A DNA stretch of 64,000 nt. Source: Apus apus (lineage: Eukaryota > Chordata > Aves > Apodiformes > Apodidae). The position numbers were made by a program, and so were the translations under genes. The stretch lies in contig NC_067287.1 in NCBI RefSeq assembly GCF_020740795.1, forward strand, positions 12,229,501-12,293,500. Direction: 5' to 3'. Below the pieces are notes generated by a model. The model searched no databases and was not told where the DNA came from. It saw only the letters and a program-made list of their open reading frames with translations. The stretch's first letter is position 1. Every line of letters starts with the position of its first letter. Shown piece after piece: positions 1-14,000 of this stretch.

Positions 1-1850
1 ATCCAGCAGGATTATTTTAATTCAGACAGACGCAGAGAGATTCGTTTAATTTGAGCAGGTCAGGGGTTCAGCTTGCTCTGTGCTTTCCTAGTTATTTAAC
101 AGATAATACCTAATACAGTTTGAAAAGAAACCTACACTCATGTATTTTCAAAGATTTACAGCAAGTCTTCTGGGAAATGTCCCCAATCTAGAACACATCT
201 GGAAACTAGAGAAACCTATTGAGTTGGGAGTTTAATTGTCCTATTCCATTAGCTACCACATGCATGTGACCACACGGTACAGTAAACCCTGCATTGCACT
301 CCTGTGGCTGCTCTACTGAAACAAGTACTAGGTAGGAAATGGGTTCCTAATTCACAGACATTTCTGCAACTTTGAAAAAATCCCATTTTAGAATAAAACT
401 AAAGCCTCTCAAAACCTTTCTGAAAATAAATGCACGTGTACCTCAGTGGCTAGGGGCTATCAAATGGGAAAGGTGAGACTCTTCAAGTCCAGGTTGACTT
501 CTCAGCTGGTCTCCTGCAAACAGGCTACTGGGTAAACCACCATCTCTGCTGCTGGAGCTTCTTTGCACTCCACAATTATCACAACTTCAACCAAAAAGTG
601 ACTTGCACCTAGTTTTTTCAGAGCTAATGAGTATTTGTTTTCTACAAAGTGGAACAGTTTCAACAGGACAAGTTGGTAAAAACCTGCCCTAAAATAGCCA
701 TGAACCTAAGAGCATGAAGTTGGGATGCATTCACCCAAGCTCACATGCAGCAGTCTCTCACAGCTCCTGCCATGCAGATGAGTCCTGTGACTCCTATGCT
801 ATGCACTGCAAGCAATTGTTTCTATGTCCTTGATTCAAGCTGAGTTTAATCAAAACCACCTCCCTTTTGAGGAGTGTTTTCTGAGCAAAATTATTTCATC
901 AAAATATTCTCAGCCACTTTAAGTAGAACAGCTCAAACCCATTTGTTGTGCTGTGCATACTCTGCAACTTAGCAGATCAATAGGGAATCTCTGCCTTTGC
1001 CACCAGCTACACTGAGAACCTTTGCTGCTGCAGAAAGGCTCCCCTCTTGCCATGTTCTTTTAACAATACTTCTGCCTCCGGCTTCTCTTTACTTCCATGC
1101 GCTTTGTAGATGCACTCATGGGCAAAGTCAGCATCTCATTCATGGGACAGCTGATGCAGGGAAAAAAAAAACAAAAAACAAACAGAGGGCTGAAAATACA
1201 CCTCTCTTGCAGAAGTGAAAGCTGAAGTCTGTCATTCTGCAGGGCAAACCGACCAAGCAACAAAGATCCTCACTTTGATAACAGCCTGGGTGAAATCCAG
1301 CCCCAGAAAGCCAAGTGGGAGCAGAGAAGCAGACTGTGAGTAGCTGGGCTAACAGCTCCCAAATGGTGCCAGACTGAGCACGTCCCCCTGCACCCTGCAA
1401 ACTGCAGATAATTCCTTCCACAGGCCTTGTGGCAGAGGTGAGCCTGCCCAGCACCTCTGTTCTAACCAGCACACACCTTGCCAGAGCTGACATCTGGGAT
1501 TTAGCTTTGCTTTCAGTGCCACTGCCTGGCCAGCCTGGGGACTGGCATGTGCTCCACTAACCTTGCATCTGCCCACTGCAGCAGCGATGCCACAGGTGTG
1601 CTGAGCAACTGGCAGAGCTCAGAGCTTCATCAGAGACACATGGGAGTGCAATCCAGCAGGCAGGACAGACTCCTTCTTCATCGACATCCACAACTGGATG
1701 GATTAGCCAGACTTTGAAGATGGTTATACACGCTTTCCAGAAATGTTATCACTCCTGATCCTTAGTAACCAAGAGGATAACTCAGTTTCCCCACCAGCAC
1801 ACTCAAACACAAAATAACTATAGTCACCAAGCACTCTCCCTCAGTTTCAA
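1..1850. other. Non-coding, nothing recognised
   Basis: No exon, RNA gene or clear repeat is recognised on either strand. By synteny SLC15A2 would lie here on the minus strand, but none of its conserved transporter motifs can be read. Confidence 0.4.
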
Positions 1851-1852
1851 GG

Positions 1853-1964
1853 AAAACCAAACCAAACCAAACCAAACCAAAAAAGTCAAATAAAACAAAA
1901 AAAACCACAAAACCAAACCAAAACCAAAACAACAATAAAACCCAAACAAACAAACAAAAAAAAA
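1853..1964. repeat. A-rich simple repeat (CCAAA)n
   Basis: Several tandem CCAAA units starting near 1857 grade into degenerate A/C-rich sequence with CAAA repeats. It lies just beyond the 3' end of the neighbouring CR1 fragment. Confidence 0.85.
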
Positions 1965-1984
1965 CAGTGTTTCCTTACAGACTT

Positions 1985-2345
1985 CACAGTCATAGTCTTA
2001 GTCATAGAGTTGTAAGGGCTGGAAGGAATCTCTGGAGATCATCTAGTCCAACCCCCCTGCCAGAGCAGGGTCACCTATAGAAACACATGCAGGTGGGTTT
2101 GGATTGTCTCCAGAGGAGATTCCACAGCCTCTCTGAGCAGCCTGTTCTAGTCACCCTCACACTAAAGAAGTTTTTCCTATGTTTAACTTGAACCTTTTGT
2201 GTTCCAGTTTGTGCCCATTGCTCCTTGTCCTGTCACTGGACACCACTGAAAAGAATCTGGTCCCATCCTTCTGACACCCCTCTTTAGATATTTATAAGCA
2301 TTGATGGGACACCTCCAGCTATCTCAGCCTTTTCATCTTGGGAGA
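1985..2345 (-). mobile_element. CR1 LINE fragment, 3' end
   Basis: The plus strand reads tcatagagttgtaagggctg, then ggaatctctggagatcatct and agtccaaccc. This is the reverse complement of the conserved CR1 3' end with its ATTCTATGA-type terminal repeat. Upstream CR1 sequence (gagcagcctgttc, ttgaaccttttgtgttccag, cccattgctccttgtcctgt) continues to about 2345. It is a 5'-truncated copy with moderate divergence. Confidence 0.85.
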
Positions 2346-3899
2346 GTGCTGCAGCAGTTTCTCCCTCTTCCTTGAGGACTTTAGGGCTCATTACCAAACT
2401 AACAGATAGACAGGGTTTGCCTGTTAGGAGCTTCTTCTTAAGACAATCTATCTGCAATTCAAAGAGTTTAGAACACAACACAATTTATCTTAAGTGAAAA
2501 GGGCTCCAATCTGGCACCTTTTGTCTAAGAAAGTGGGTCTCCTCACCAAGGTTATTCGAGTTACACAGAGGTCTGTGTCATCACAGGTATGTAGAGGATG
2601 GACTTGCTGCTTGAGGGGGAAAGCAAGGCAGGCAACCCTTCTGAAGGATCACTCAGTATCTTATAGCCCATCCAGCTGAGGAGCTGTATGACATAGTCAC
2701 CAGTTTCAAGTAGATCCTTGCCTGGAAACTGCTACTGCTCCCCTGTACTCCTCACCAAGATGCAAGCCAAATTTTTCCTGTGAGAGCAGCAGCACACTGT
2801 GACTCTGAGATAAGAAAAGTGTCAAGGAGTCCTGTCATCAGCCCAGGATTTTCATCGTGAGGACCCTGGAGCTTTGGATGATGGCTGAGCAAAATATTAC
2901 CATAATCCATAAAATGGGCTAACCTCAAGACAGTTTGAGGGGGTTTTCAGGCTTTTTCAGTCAACTCTGAGCCCTTACTTCCTCCAGGTCACACTAAATG
3001 TTGCATTTTCCTCCCTCAAAATTTGGGATTCAAATAAACATGACTTTCAACAGAATGTGTCATATTGTATTCTGAGGCTGTTAGAACAAAACCTTCCTTG
3101 GAAAAGTCCTCCCTCTTCAATTTTGGTCCCAAAAAATCACTGTATTCAACCCAGATTCCCAAATTATTTCATCTGCAAAACTGTATTTTTCAATGAATTA
3201 AGTATTCCTCAAGACACATCATCCTCTACACTCATGTCCTCTGTGATTTTCTTCTTTGATGTTGTAACTAATATAAAGACAACTAAACAAGAACAAAAAC
3301 ACTCCTGTACTTTATCACTACACTAGTGATTCCACTCTGGACTACGTTTTCATGTTAGGTACAGGTTCTTCAAACTTTCAGAGACATTAAGCTCCTCCAG
3401 AGAGAGGAACTTGCCTACAGTCACGCGAGCCCATGTCAAGGCAAAAGAGGTCTCTTGCATTGCAACTCTGCTTGAACCACAAAAAACCCTTGAGAGGAAG
3501 AGATATATTTCTACAATTTCCTGATTTGCAGCACAAGCACCACCACAGGGGTCACTGTGAGGAATCAGCAGCAGCAGAAATACCAGAATTGTGCCTAAAA
3601 GCACCAGATACAACAATTGCACTGTGCAAGATGTCATCCCCATGCCCGGCGAGAGCACTGGCAGCACCAAGCCCTTCTTGGGGGGCACTGAATTCGGGAA
3701 GCTGTTACGTGCAAATAGGAAGACCTGTACTTAACACCTCCTGAGACTCTGTGGGCATGCCTGCCTCCCGAGCTCCAAACGGCCTGGTTGGAGCCAGATC
3801 CCACCCAGAAATACACGGCAGAGCCAGTGCAGCGCTGCTCACTCTTGCTCCCGCTCAGGGCGGTGTGGAATTCCCTGCCCAGCCCCTGGAACGTGTCTG
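2346..3899. other. Non-coding, one unassigned small ORF
   Basis: No recognisable gene. A 112-codon minus-strand ORF at 3350-3688 contains a hydrophobic stretch but resembles no family I know. A segment near 3370-3440 faintly resembles an ancient MIR/L2-type SINE core. Confidence 0.3.
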
Positions 3900-5010
3900 A
3901 GAGGGACGGTACGTGAGCACGGCGCGTGCCCCTGCACCCAGGCCAAGCGCCGTTCGTGTGGCTCCTGGTCGCAAACGAGCTGCGTCCATTTTGCTTCCTG
4001 CTTTCGTGTAGTTAGCGTCCTGCTGGGCAGAGCAAGCCCAAGGCGCCCGGGGAGCCCGTGGCACCGCACGCCGTGCCGGGGCGAAGCCTGGCCAGGGCAG
4101 CTCTCGGCCAGCAGCAGCCAGGGCACGTGCCGGGAGCTGGAGAGCACGAGGTTCTGGTTTCCCTGTTCCCCAACGGAGACGTCTGAGCAACACAAGTTTG
4201 TAAAGTATAAACGCCCACATTGCAGTGTGAGGAAAGAGAGGGGAGAACAACTCCACACCACAACCCACCGAGTTCTTTTTTTTGACTGCCAGCCCTACTT
4301 TTGACGCCAGCTGCCTGCAGGCAGTCAGGGGGGTTCCCTGGCAGAGGAACGGTTGCTCAGGCTGCTCCTGACCCCCCTTTTCCCCCCGTACCTCCCAGCC
4401 CTGGTGCAGGTGCCCCATCCCTACCCGAGACAGCTCCCAGCGCGGCAGCGGCCTCCGGGCGGGAAAAGGCGGGAAAAGCCCCGACAGCTCTCGGCTCCCC
4501 AGCGGCGCTCCCTGAGCCCCAGCCCCGGGGCCGGCTTCCCTCCCCCAGGCCCCTCCGAGCTCCCGCTCTCTCCCCATCCCCGCTGCTCCCTCAGAGGCGA
4601 TTCCCGCGGATCCCGATCCAGCCCTGCGCGGGAGCCCAGAAGATGGCGCCGGCCCCGCAGCCACCGCCGGCGCCCGGGAGGCCTGGCGGGCTGAGGGGGG
4701 ACAGCACCTGCGGGGTGCCGAGTTAGACTCCTCTGTCTCCTGCAGGGGCGATTAAAATAAAGCCAGCCCCTTGCCAGGGACGCCGGGGGACGGGAGCCCA
4801 GCGGAGAGCCCCGGGGAGCGCCTGCCTCTCTCCGCCGGGCGGAGGGCTCCAGCCCGGCTCCCTGCCCCGCTGACACGGCGCGGGGAGAAACAGGAGCGTT
4901 CGAGGTCAGCCCTGGGAGGAAAAACACCAGGTTTCGTTCTGGCAGCCTGCAGCCGGCAGGATTAAACCGTGACCTCCAGCGAACGGCTTTTCCAGCACCC
5001 GACGGAGCCG
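3900..5010. promoter_or_regulatory. Orphan CpG island, probable promoter
   Basis: GC- and CpG-dense sequence stands out sharply from AT-leaning flanks. It contains AAGATGGCG at 4640-4648, close to the YY1 element found just downstream of many CpG-island start sites. No conserved coding exon is recognised. In mammals SLC15A2 follows EAF2 on the same strand, so this could be the SLC15A2 promoter firing leftwards. The YY1-like motif reads on the plus strand, so a rightward transcript is also possible. Confidence 0.6.
4640..4648 (+). promoter_or_regulatory. YY1-like element AAGATGGCG
   Basis: Matches the core of the AAGATGGCGGC element bound by YY1 near transcription starts. The ATG in it opens a 27-codon Pro-rich frame ending at 4726, with no known homology. 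Confidence 0.45.
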
Positions 5011-8000
5011 TCCAGGGAAGCAGTGCTTGAGGCGGCCTGTGAACACCTGGGCCGGGAGAGTCTTTATCTTTCCCCTGGACAGGGCTGCAGAGGAGCAACA
5101 CACCCTCCCTGCTGCTCTCCTTGGCCGTCACTACCTTTACATCTTTAAATGGGTGATGAATGGTTGCCAAACAGCTTCGCCGCCAACCTGGTGCTTTCAG
5201 GCTGCGCAGGAATTCTGTCGGGGGGGTTTGGCGTGACAGCTGGGACTGGGCGCTTGCGACAGGCCCCAGGAAACGCAGGAGAAAATGCTCACTTGCAAGC
5301 AGCAAAAATGCAGCATGAAGTTGTTTGGGGGTGGGGTCTTCTAGTTGGTCGGTCGTTTGTTTTACATGAAAAACGCTTTCTTTTGGAAGTGTTTTTCATT
5401 CGGGGCTGCGGTTGGGAAGGCGATCCTTAGGACGCGTGGCAATCTCTGGTCGAGCTGAGGAAGGAAACCATTGCCTTCAGGAATTATTCTCACCCATATG
5501 GAGACATATGCATACAAATCGACAGCAAAGCCTAATTTCTCTGCAGCAGCAAACAGCATCACAGAATTATCTGAACATCAAGATTGCTTTTAATAAAGGG
5601 AGTCAGAGATCCCAGACACCAGCATTCTTCAAAGACAGAAAACCTTAGGGCAGCTGCCTGGTCTGGCACCTGGCTTGAGCTCCAAGGCACATTATCCCCT
5701 CTGGAAGAGTGATCCAGGGGCAAGTCCTTGAATTGGAGCTGGGGAGAAGCAGGGTATCAAAACTCACGGGCATGGTTGTGTGGGACCTGACAAGTGAGCC
5801 CACTGGACACAGGGCACACACAGCTGCCCTCTGGGTGTTTGTACAACTCAGTTCAGAGTTCCCTCAGGGGAAACACCTTCTGTGGGATATGTTTCAAAAC
5901 GTTCCACTGTCTTTCTTTTCTTTTTTTTTCTATCCCTGCTAGTTATCAGCTTCATCTTCTAGGTGCCAAATTCCCAGTGTCTTGCTTGGAGGATCTGTTA
6001 GCACCCAGACAGTAATTAAGGAAAGGTCCAGTTCCGAACTGCATCATGGAATAACTTTGGGAAGCCCACTGAGCTCTGAGTGTCCTAATTGACACCAGCA
6101 CATACTGTCATGGGGCTGGTTCCCATTCCAAGCCTCAAAGGATCTCTGCACTCTCAATTTGGGATTGTGGAAAAATTGTCTGCCTTCCTCAGCAAACTGT
6201 GGTTGCACAAGAAGAAAAACACAGAACATGCGAAAGTAACAGATGTAAGACTAGAACATTGTAGGAAGAGCCCCCAAACTAAATTGTTTCATGTTTCCTT
6301 GTAAAGCAAGAGTCCAGGGAATCGAACTGTTCTTGAATACAGCACCAACTTGTCTCACACACAAATCCCCCCAGCTGTGTGCTGAAACACCAGTCTCAAG
6401 TACTGTTATTTATTACCAGCATGTGAATGTCAGTCTTTGATGTAAGACAAGCTCCTGGAAAAAAGTGTCAATCTGAAGAAATGAAACTAAAGTAAAAGTT
6501 TGCCAGACAGGGTAGCAATGATACTTGAGGTCAATGTGGTCAAGTAGGTTGAATTATTTGGGATGCCATGTTTAAGCTTTTGGAAACCTTCAAGCACATG
6601 GAATGCAAATACTTTCATCAACTGGAGTGTCTTTTAATTGGAAAACAAAACAAAACAGACAAACGAAAAACCCAAACCAAACCAAAACCACCTGCTTGGA
6701 TCAAAACCCCCTCTTTGTTGGGGGTGGGGAGCCAGGATTCAAGCAGGATGCTGCAGCTGGCAGAGATGGTGGCCTTGTCAGCAGGTTCCCGCAGTGCTGT
6801 CTGGGAGCCTCTCCCCATTGTCACCAAAGGAAGGAGTCTGCCCTTGGCTCCACTGGCTCTAGTTCAGCCCAAGCCCAGGTACCAAAGCCCCAGGAGAGGG
6901 GGTGTTCTGAGGACCTTTATGCTCTTCCCCACTGGCTGCCCAGCCACACTAGTGCATAGGCATGAACAGTCCTGCTGGCCATCATTAGAAGAGTGAAGTG
7001 CAGAAAGACCAACTGAACCACACCAGTCATTCAAAATAAGCTAAGGGAGGCAACTCTGGAAGTTGTTGTGTGTGCATCTAATCCCCGTGGAAATTACTTT
7101 TCCATGCCCTGCAGAATGCCACTTGGATATTCGTAAATTCAAGTTGTCATTTTGGTCACATTGAAGTAAGTTAAATTTTTGCAGTTAACCTAAATGATGG
7201 TCAGAATTTCAAATCTGTGTTACTATCCTGAGACATTTAAAGACCCAGGGTAAAGCATTTCTCTCTTGCACTGAATAAGTGCCCTTCACCAAACAATTGC
7301 TGTGTAGCACTTGTCTTCCTCCTGTTGAAGTCGAGACCAGAATCTACAGCAGCAGATGCTCTTTCCTCAGAGCCGTCTGTATCTCTGCACACACACACAA
7401 AAAGAGAGTTAACAGCAGGCCTTGCAGACACACAGTTTTATCTTAACACAGCTAATACATTACCAGCTAATTCCTGGAAATTCAAAGCAGCCAGGTCACA
7501 GACCACACTCACATGTGCTGCTTGAGATAAGAAGCCATACTTCTGTGTTTATGCATCTGTTTGTCAGTGTGACTGAACAGGTAAGCTGTTTTACTGCTAA
7601 ATAATACATCCTGAACATCTTGTTTCCTCCCAGCCCAGTGTCAGCTGTAAGCCTGCCTCTCCAAAGAGTTATTGTGGCACTGCTGGTCACTGACAAACAG
7701 CCATCACACTCTGGGCTGGGGGAAGCTGCACTGTAGCTGGGGATGAGTAAATTTTATGCCATCCATACAGGACCTCACAATTAAATGCTTAATTGTATCA
7801 TGCCCTGAAAGCCTCAGATAAAGCCATTTGAGAAAGCAGTGCTCTAATTTCCAGGTGCTTTCTTGTTCAAGAACTAAAAATGTTGAAAGCAGGAACAAGA
7901 TTCTAGTCAGAAAACTGACTCTGCAAATCACCAGAGATACACAATTAATACTAAACTGTCATTAACTCTGCGTACAGCTTTACAAAGCAGACCATAAAAA

Positions 8001-11000
8001 TGATCTGAAGTTGCGCCCTTGACAAATTCATCAGGACATGCCTTTTCAATACAAAGATGCCAACTGTTTGAAACAGCTCCTAATGAGTCACTTCAGGCCA
8101 CAGATAAATTGTTTCTGCCTCAAGGGATTTGACTCTCCTTTGTCAGATCCAACAGTAGCAACAATATATCTATCCATCCATGGTTTGCTTTTTATGGTCA
8201 GTTTCATGATGCCACTGTGTAAATTCAGCCAGATCAAAGGCTAGGATTCCATTTTAGCAGGGTGGTCCAGGATCAGAGCTCAGATGTTCTGCACAAGCAG
8301 CATCTTCCAACACCACCTTGAGCTTTAGCACAGCCAGATCCACCTCCTTTAAGACAAATTGGGAGCAATACCTGCCTGTTGCTGGGGTGGGTTAGTCAGC
8401 ACCGCCTCACCTAATCCTACTCACCCACCCTTTGTTTGTGACTCAAACATTTGCATTTTATGCTTTTTCTTTCCTCATGGACAGTAGCTCTGGAGGCTGG
8501 GAGGCCATGCAGCTGGGTGGGTTATGCCCTGACAGGACTGTGAGCTTGGATGCATGACTAACGCAGGCCCAGAGGGAAGAGGACTACCTAGGGTGGTTCC
8601 CATTGCTGGTTTTCCTTCTGAAATACTCTCTTTGTGCTTTGAAAGTGGACCCTTTAGGAAGACTGGGTCTCATTATTCCCTTTTGTCAGACGGGACATGA
8701 AGAGTAGGGTGAGAAAGTCATGCTCACTGGTTATGGGCATGGGACATGGCACCCATCACAGCTGCATGTCTGCAAGGAAGCAATGCAGCACTGCTACAGA
8801 GCTGCCCTGGGCCAAGGAGATACAGGAGACCGGGAGATATCCTGTTTCTCTTTTCACCTCCTGAGCAGCTCAACCACACACCACCATGCACGGTAATCTA
8901 GATGTTCCCTTGTGGCTCCAGCTTGACTTCAGCATAGTTGTGCTTTCAGATAAGGTACCTGATGTGGTCCAAGCCACTGAGGCTGAGGGACAGAAGAGTT
9001 GTCTCCATGTCTCCCAGTCAGAGGAAGTGAAGTAGCTGTATGCATTGCAAAGGTGCTTTAAATTTAAAGCTTCCCACCCTGATGCAGTGGGAAGCAACTT
9101 CAGTGGTTTGCTCTGTGACACCAGGCTAAGGAGGCCTCAGCAAAGCCAGGAAGGAGCAGGGGCATATTATCAACTCCCCATAGTGGTTGCAGTTAACACA
9201 ATCCTAAATACCCTTTCCCATAGGAAGAGAGGAGGAAATCTCATGCAAACATGGGGGAAAGAAGCCTGTGAGACCAAGTGGCTTGATTTCACTGGAACTG
9301 TTTCGAGTGCCAGTCTGGGAGGGCTGGAGCAGTGCAGCAAGCTGGCTGGGTGTTAAATTGCATGGTTTTGTCATCTGAGCAGAGTCCAGCAGTGAGGAGT
9401 CCTGCTGCTGAGCCACTGTGCAACCTTGAACAGTCACCTCACCTTATTGTGGGATGACCAAAATATTTTCCTCCCTGATGAGCACTCTGCAACTATCCCT
9501 GTAAACTGGAAAAGCTTGAAAGGTGCCAAGGACAGCAAGCCTGAAATTACAGTTTTAATTTAGCTTGGAAAAAAAAGTACAAAGTGAAGAAAATGCAGCT
9601 GCAAGGCAGCCTCTTGCATCTGGGCATCTGTATCAGGCAGGAGGTCTCTGTGTGGTGTGAGCTGCTGATGAGACCCAGGAGATTCACAAGCTGCTACACA
9701 GGAGGAAGCAGTTTGCTGTCTCTGCACTTCAAGCAACCAACGCACGTGCCTGGGGGTTGCTCCCAAGGTCCCAGGAAGTGTCAGATCAATCCACCAGCAC
9801 CATCAAACACATCCCACGGACCCTGGCTGTTTGCCAGCCTCCCATCACAGAGCTGCTCCCATTTAACAGCAGCTGAAGTTACCTGGCAGTGATCATTCTC
9901 CAGTACAGCACAGATAATTTCACATATTCTTGTTAGGTTTAGAGAGATTTGTGCAGCATAAGCACTTCTTGTTTCCAGAGCAGAGGTAATTTGGATCAAA
10001 GGCTCTGATGTAACATGGCAGCTGCTTTGGCTCGCTCAGCTCAGAGGCTCTCTGCAGAATTATAAATATAGCTGAGACATTATTAAAATTTTAACAAGTT
10101 TCTCTCTTGGGGACCTCAGTTATTCACCTGTGAGTACTGTTGTTTCATCACCAGGAGGGAGTCAAACGGAAAGTACAAAAGCAGGGATGGGTTCTAAGCT
10201 AGTTGCAGTCATTTTGTTTTACAAATTAACGGGGATAAAAAGTCCCCACTAAGCTCAGTACCCTTCTTCCAGGTGGTGCTTTCTCAAATATATTCATTGT
10301 GGCAAGAACTTCTTAAATAGCGTAATGGTCTTGTATCCTCTGATCAAACATAGCCACAGCCACTGATCATCAGCATCCTTGACAAATACCATATCCTGAT
10401 GAAGGTTACTAGGTCAAGTCTGGCCTGTAAGGTGGAAAGTAGCTCAAATAAGGGAACAACACAAATGTAGCTGCTAATCTGCATGGAGTTTTCCCCACCT
10501 ACATTCAAGTCACATTTGAGAAACATTTGTTATGACCAGTATTTATAAAAAAAGCATTTATGAAATACTAGCTAAATGTTTCTATTGGTGACTTTCACAC
10601 AGGGGAAAAACAAAACAAAACAACAAAAAAAGACCTGAGTTGTCATTCAGCGTGGGAGTAGAAGTTGTTCCACAGTATGGTGGGAGAGGACTGTAAAGCA
10701 CACAAGCCTTTCTGGAAGAGTTGCTGAAACACAGCTAATTCCAAAATAGTTTGTGCCATTCCTATTCCCGCAAAATCAAAACCTAACACAAAACCTGTTT
10801 TTATTTGAAGGCGGAATCTCAGTTGGACATTGGCCTTTAAAATGGCCTTAGCTTTTAGGAACACCTGGTGGATCAAAACTCTGGTAAAAGTCTAGATCTT
10901 TTCATGAATTGTAAATGTGCAGCGGATGAGTCAGGTGTAAAAAGGAAATTGGTTAAGGGATAAGTTGGCATCAGCTCCCATGTCTTTTTGAGAGCTGTAT

Positions 11001-14000
11001 ACAAGGACGTCCATGGGTATTTCTTCTGAAAGTTGTGGCAGTGAAAAGGTGCAGGAAAAAGGGAGGGGGGTTGCAGAGTTTACTGGAAACTCAATACACT
11101 GAGGGGCTTAGAAAAGGTAGAGCCAGTTAGGTGAGCTCAGGTTTAATTCTGCTGGTTGCTAAGAGGAAGTCATTGTGCAACTGTTTTGCAAGAGCATTGA
11201 AACTGGTAGAACAAGATACACAGCATGTGGAAGTGAAACTAAAGAGATTAAAGAACAGTTTGGGTTGTTGTTGGGTCTTCTTTAATTACCTTTTTAAGAC
11301 ACTCCACTTTTCTTTAAATAACAGCATCAAGAAGGCCTCCTCTCTTAGAAGGAGCAAATAATCCTGTCATGTGTAAGCACGCTTATGAGAACAAGCCAGG
11401 CATGAATCTTCAGGAGACAAACCAAGCTGCAGAGAAAAGACAGCATTTGGGAGATGAGAGATGGGGAACAGGTTCTGTAACAAGCGCCCCTGTTCAAAGC
11501 AAGTCAGGAGAGGTCTCAGCGGGTAACTCACCACGTATGTGTTGAACATCAACAAAGCCTCCTCTGTTGAATGAAAGGCGCCTTCATCTTTGCCTCTAAC
11601 CCCCATTCCTTCCTCACCACAGCAGAGGGATTTGCTTGTCAGAGAAGGAAAATCTGAGAACACACTCATTTCTTCTATGCATTTAGAAAACCACAGCAAC
11701 AAGTAGGGCCCAGGCCCTCGCTGTTCCCAGCAGGCCAGACCCTTCACTACAGCAGATGTAGCATGGGTTTATGAAAACCCTGTATGAAGCTGGTATCTCT
11801 GCTGAGAAGCAGAATAGTTCTCCCTGCTGACACAAACCCTGAGCTCCGAGTCTGCCTTTGGGAGCTTTTCTCCAACACCAGAACCTGCAAGCAGTGAAGT
11901 AAAAGCCACACTAACAGAGTCTGTAGGGCTTTCCATTGGTTCAGCCCATTCTTGTGCCTATAGCTGGTAAGTAAGGAGCTGCTGCCTGCAAACACACAAG
12001 CCATCATGAATTATCCTTGTGCAGGGGGACCAAGATCACTTGGGACAGAATTGCTAACCAGTTAACAACTAGAAGAAGCTGTCAGCTCAGTTTCATTGAA
12101 CTGGGCAGAGTAATAGCGGAGGCACACAGGTCTTTCAGTTCTCCCCTCAGATGTGGATAACTACACCTATCAAGTTTTAGGTTTAAACTGTGAAAGAAAT
12201 CACCATTTCCCACTTTTTTCTCCTCATTTCAGTACATCCGCCCCTTTCAGCATTTCCCCTACCTACCCCAAAGCAGCAGGAAGATATACTTTAACAAAAT
12301 GCAAACATCCTTATTCAAAACTTCTCTTTTGTTTATTCTTCTTTTTGACATCTCCTCAAAAAAACCTGAACTCTTTTATCTACTTAGACTGTCCACAGCA
12401 CCTTACATGGTTACCTGAATGACTTAATTAAGTTGTGAGAGGAGGAATTCACATCTACTGCAAGCATTCAGCCTAGGAACCATCATGAGCCAAGTCATCT
12501 TCTGGGATTCTTTGTTTCTTTGCAGCCTAGGTATCTGCATCTCTTCTGTTTAAGAAGGATTCATCAATCTGCTTGTCTTTTCTCAGAAACCTTCCTGTAG
12601 AAATTCTAAAGAAAATAAAAAGTGTTGACCAGAAATAATTCAATTTTTGTGGGCCAAAATCTTGAGAACCAAAGCAAACTATTGTCTGAGATCATCTGCT
12701 CATGTTTCGCTCCTCAGAAATCAGTCAAGAAAGATAAACCAAATAATTCTTCTTAGAAATACTGCTGCTCTGTTCTCGAGATGATTCACTGTCTGTTAGC
12801 ACAGACGTGACTTACTAAAGTTGTTTAATGTGAAAAATTGCTATCTTCCTGCCTTCCTCCAAAACAAAAAACAAAGCTAATGCAATGAAGCTGATCATAT
12901 CAATTGCTTTGCCAATGAACTCCACAATGAGCTGTGCTCCAGGTGATGTTGATACCATAGTTCTGTTTTCAGTAATCCGTGCCTAAGCATCAAAATAACC
13001 TTCATAGATTATGTGGGAAATAAATTACTTACGAAGTAGAAAATGCATGGATATTTTAGCAAGTTTGATCCTTATAAATTATAATTTCCAAAAGGCCTGT
13101 TACAGCATTAGGGGAAGGATCTCAAGAGGGAGTTACAGATAGAAAGAAAAACCCAAGTAAATGGCAATCCCAGCAGTAGTTGTGGAATACCGTGGTGCCA
13201 GGGCTGCCCTGAAGAGATCACCTCAGCCTGTCCACCTACCCCAAGGCAGAGTTCATGAAAAACAAGAGTAGTACAATGATCTTATAAAAATTGGAAGCTG
13301 CCAGGCAAGGTAGTTACAAAAGCTGGTAAGCATACATAATCATCATTTCAGGACTCAACAGGTACCCTGAAGTACTTACTAGACAAATTGTGCACATACC
13401 ACATGCCATGCAGAGAGAAGGGCTCAGGTGAGCTGTGGCCACAGTGCTCCTTAGCACTGCAGGAGTCAGAAGACTAAAAACTTCAAACGTTTTCATCTGC
13501 ATTTCAAAGATATTTTTGATTTATCAGTGTAAGTAATCCACAGGTGTTCCTCAAATCCAGAACATAAGCAATAGCCTAATTATCATGTCACAAAAAAAAA
13601 ATATTCTTCAAATGTATCTACTGCTTAGAGACACACACACAAGTTTAAATCTCTGGATGTGAAGACAAAACAGGTGAGAGCAACAAGGTAGAACCAAATA
13701 TATTTGAGAGAATTATTTTGGAAGAAGTTCTCAAAGTTCATAGGAACAGTGGTCAGAGGAATCTATGGCAGTTGCTGATTTTATTAATTGCTAGTTGACT
13801 TGTCAGAATTAAAACTGTTTTTAAAGGAGCAGAAAAGAATTTTCGAAATAGAGTAAAAAAAAAAATATATATATATATATATTCCCAGACTATTTCTCTC
13901 CTGCTAGAATACCTCCCTTATTGTGCTTCTAAATCTCAATTCAACCACCTTCTCACTCCTGCCATTTAAGAACACCCTGTATAGGAGATACAGGATTCAG

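Noticed and set aside
3855-5305. Several 140-294 codon frames in the 4-kb CpG island
   Set aside because: They overlap on both strands, with no conserved motif and low-complexity Gly/Pro/Arg content. Attributed to GC composition.
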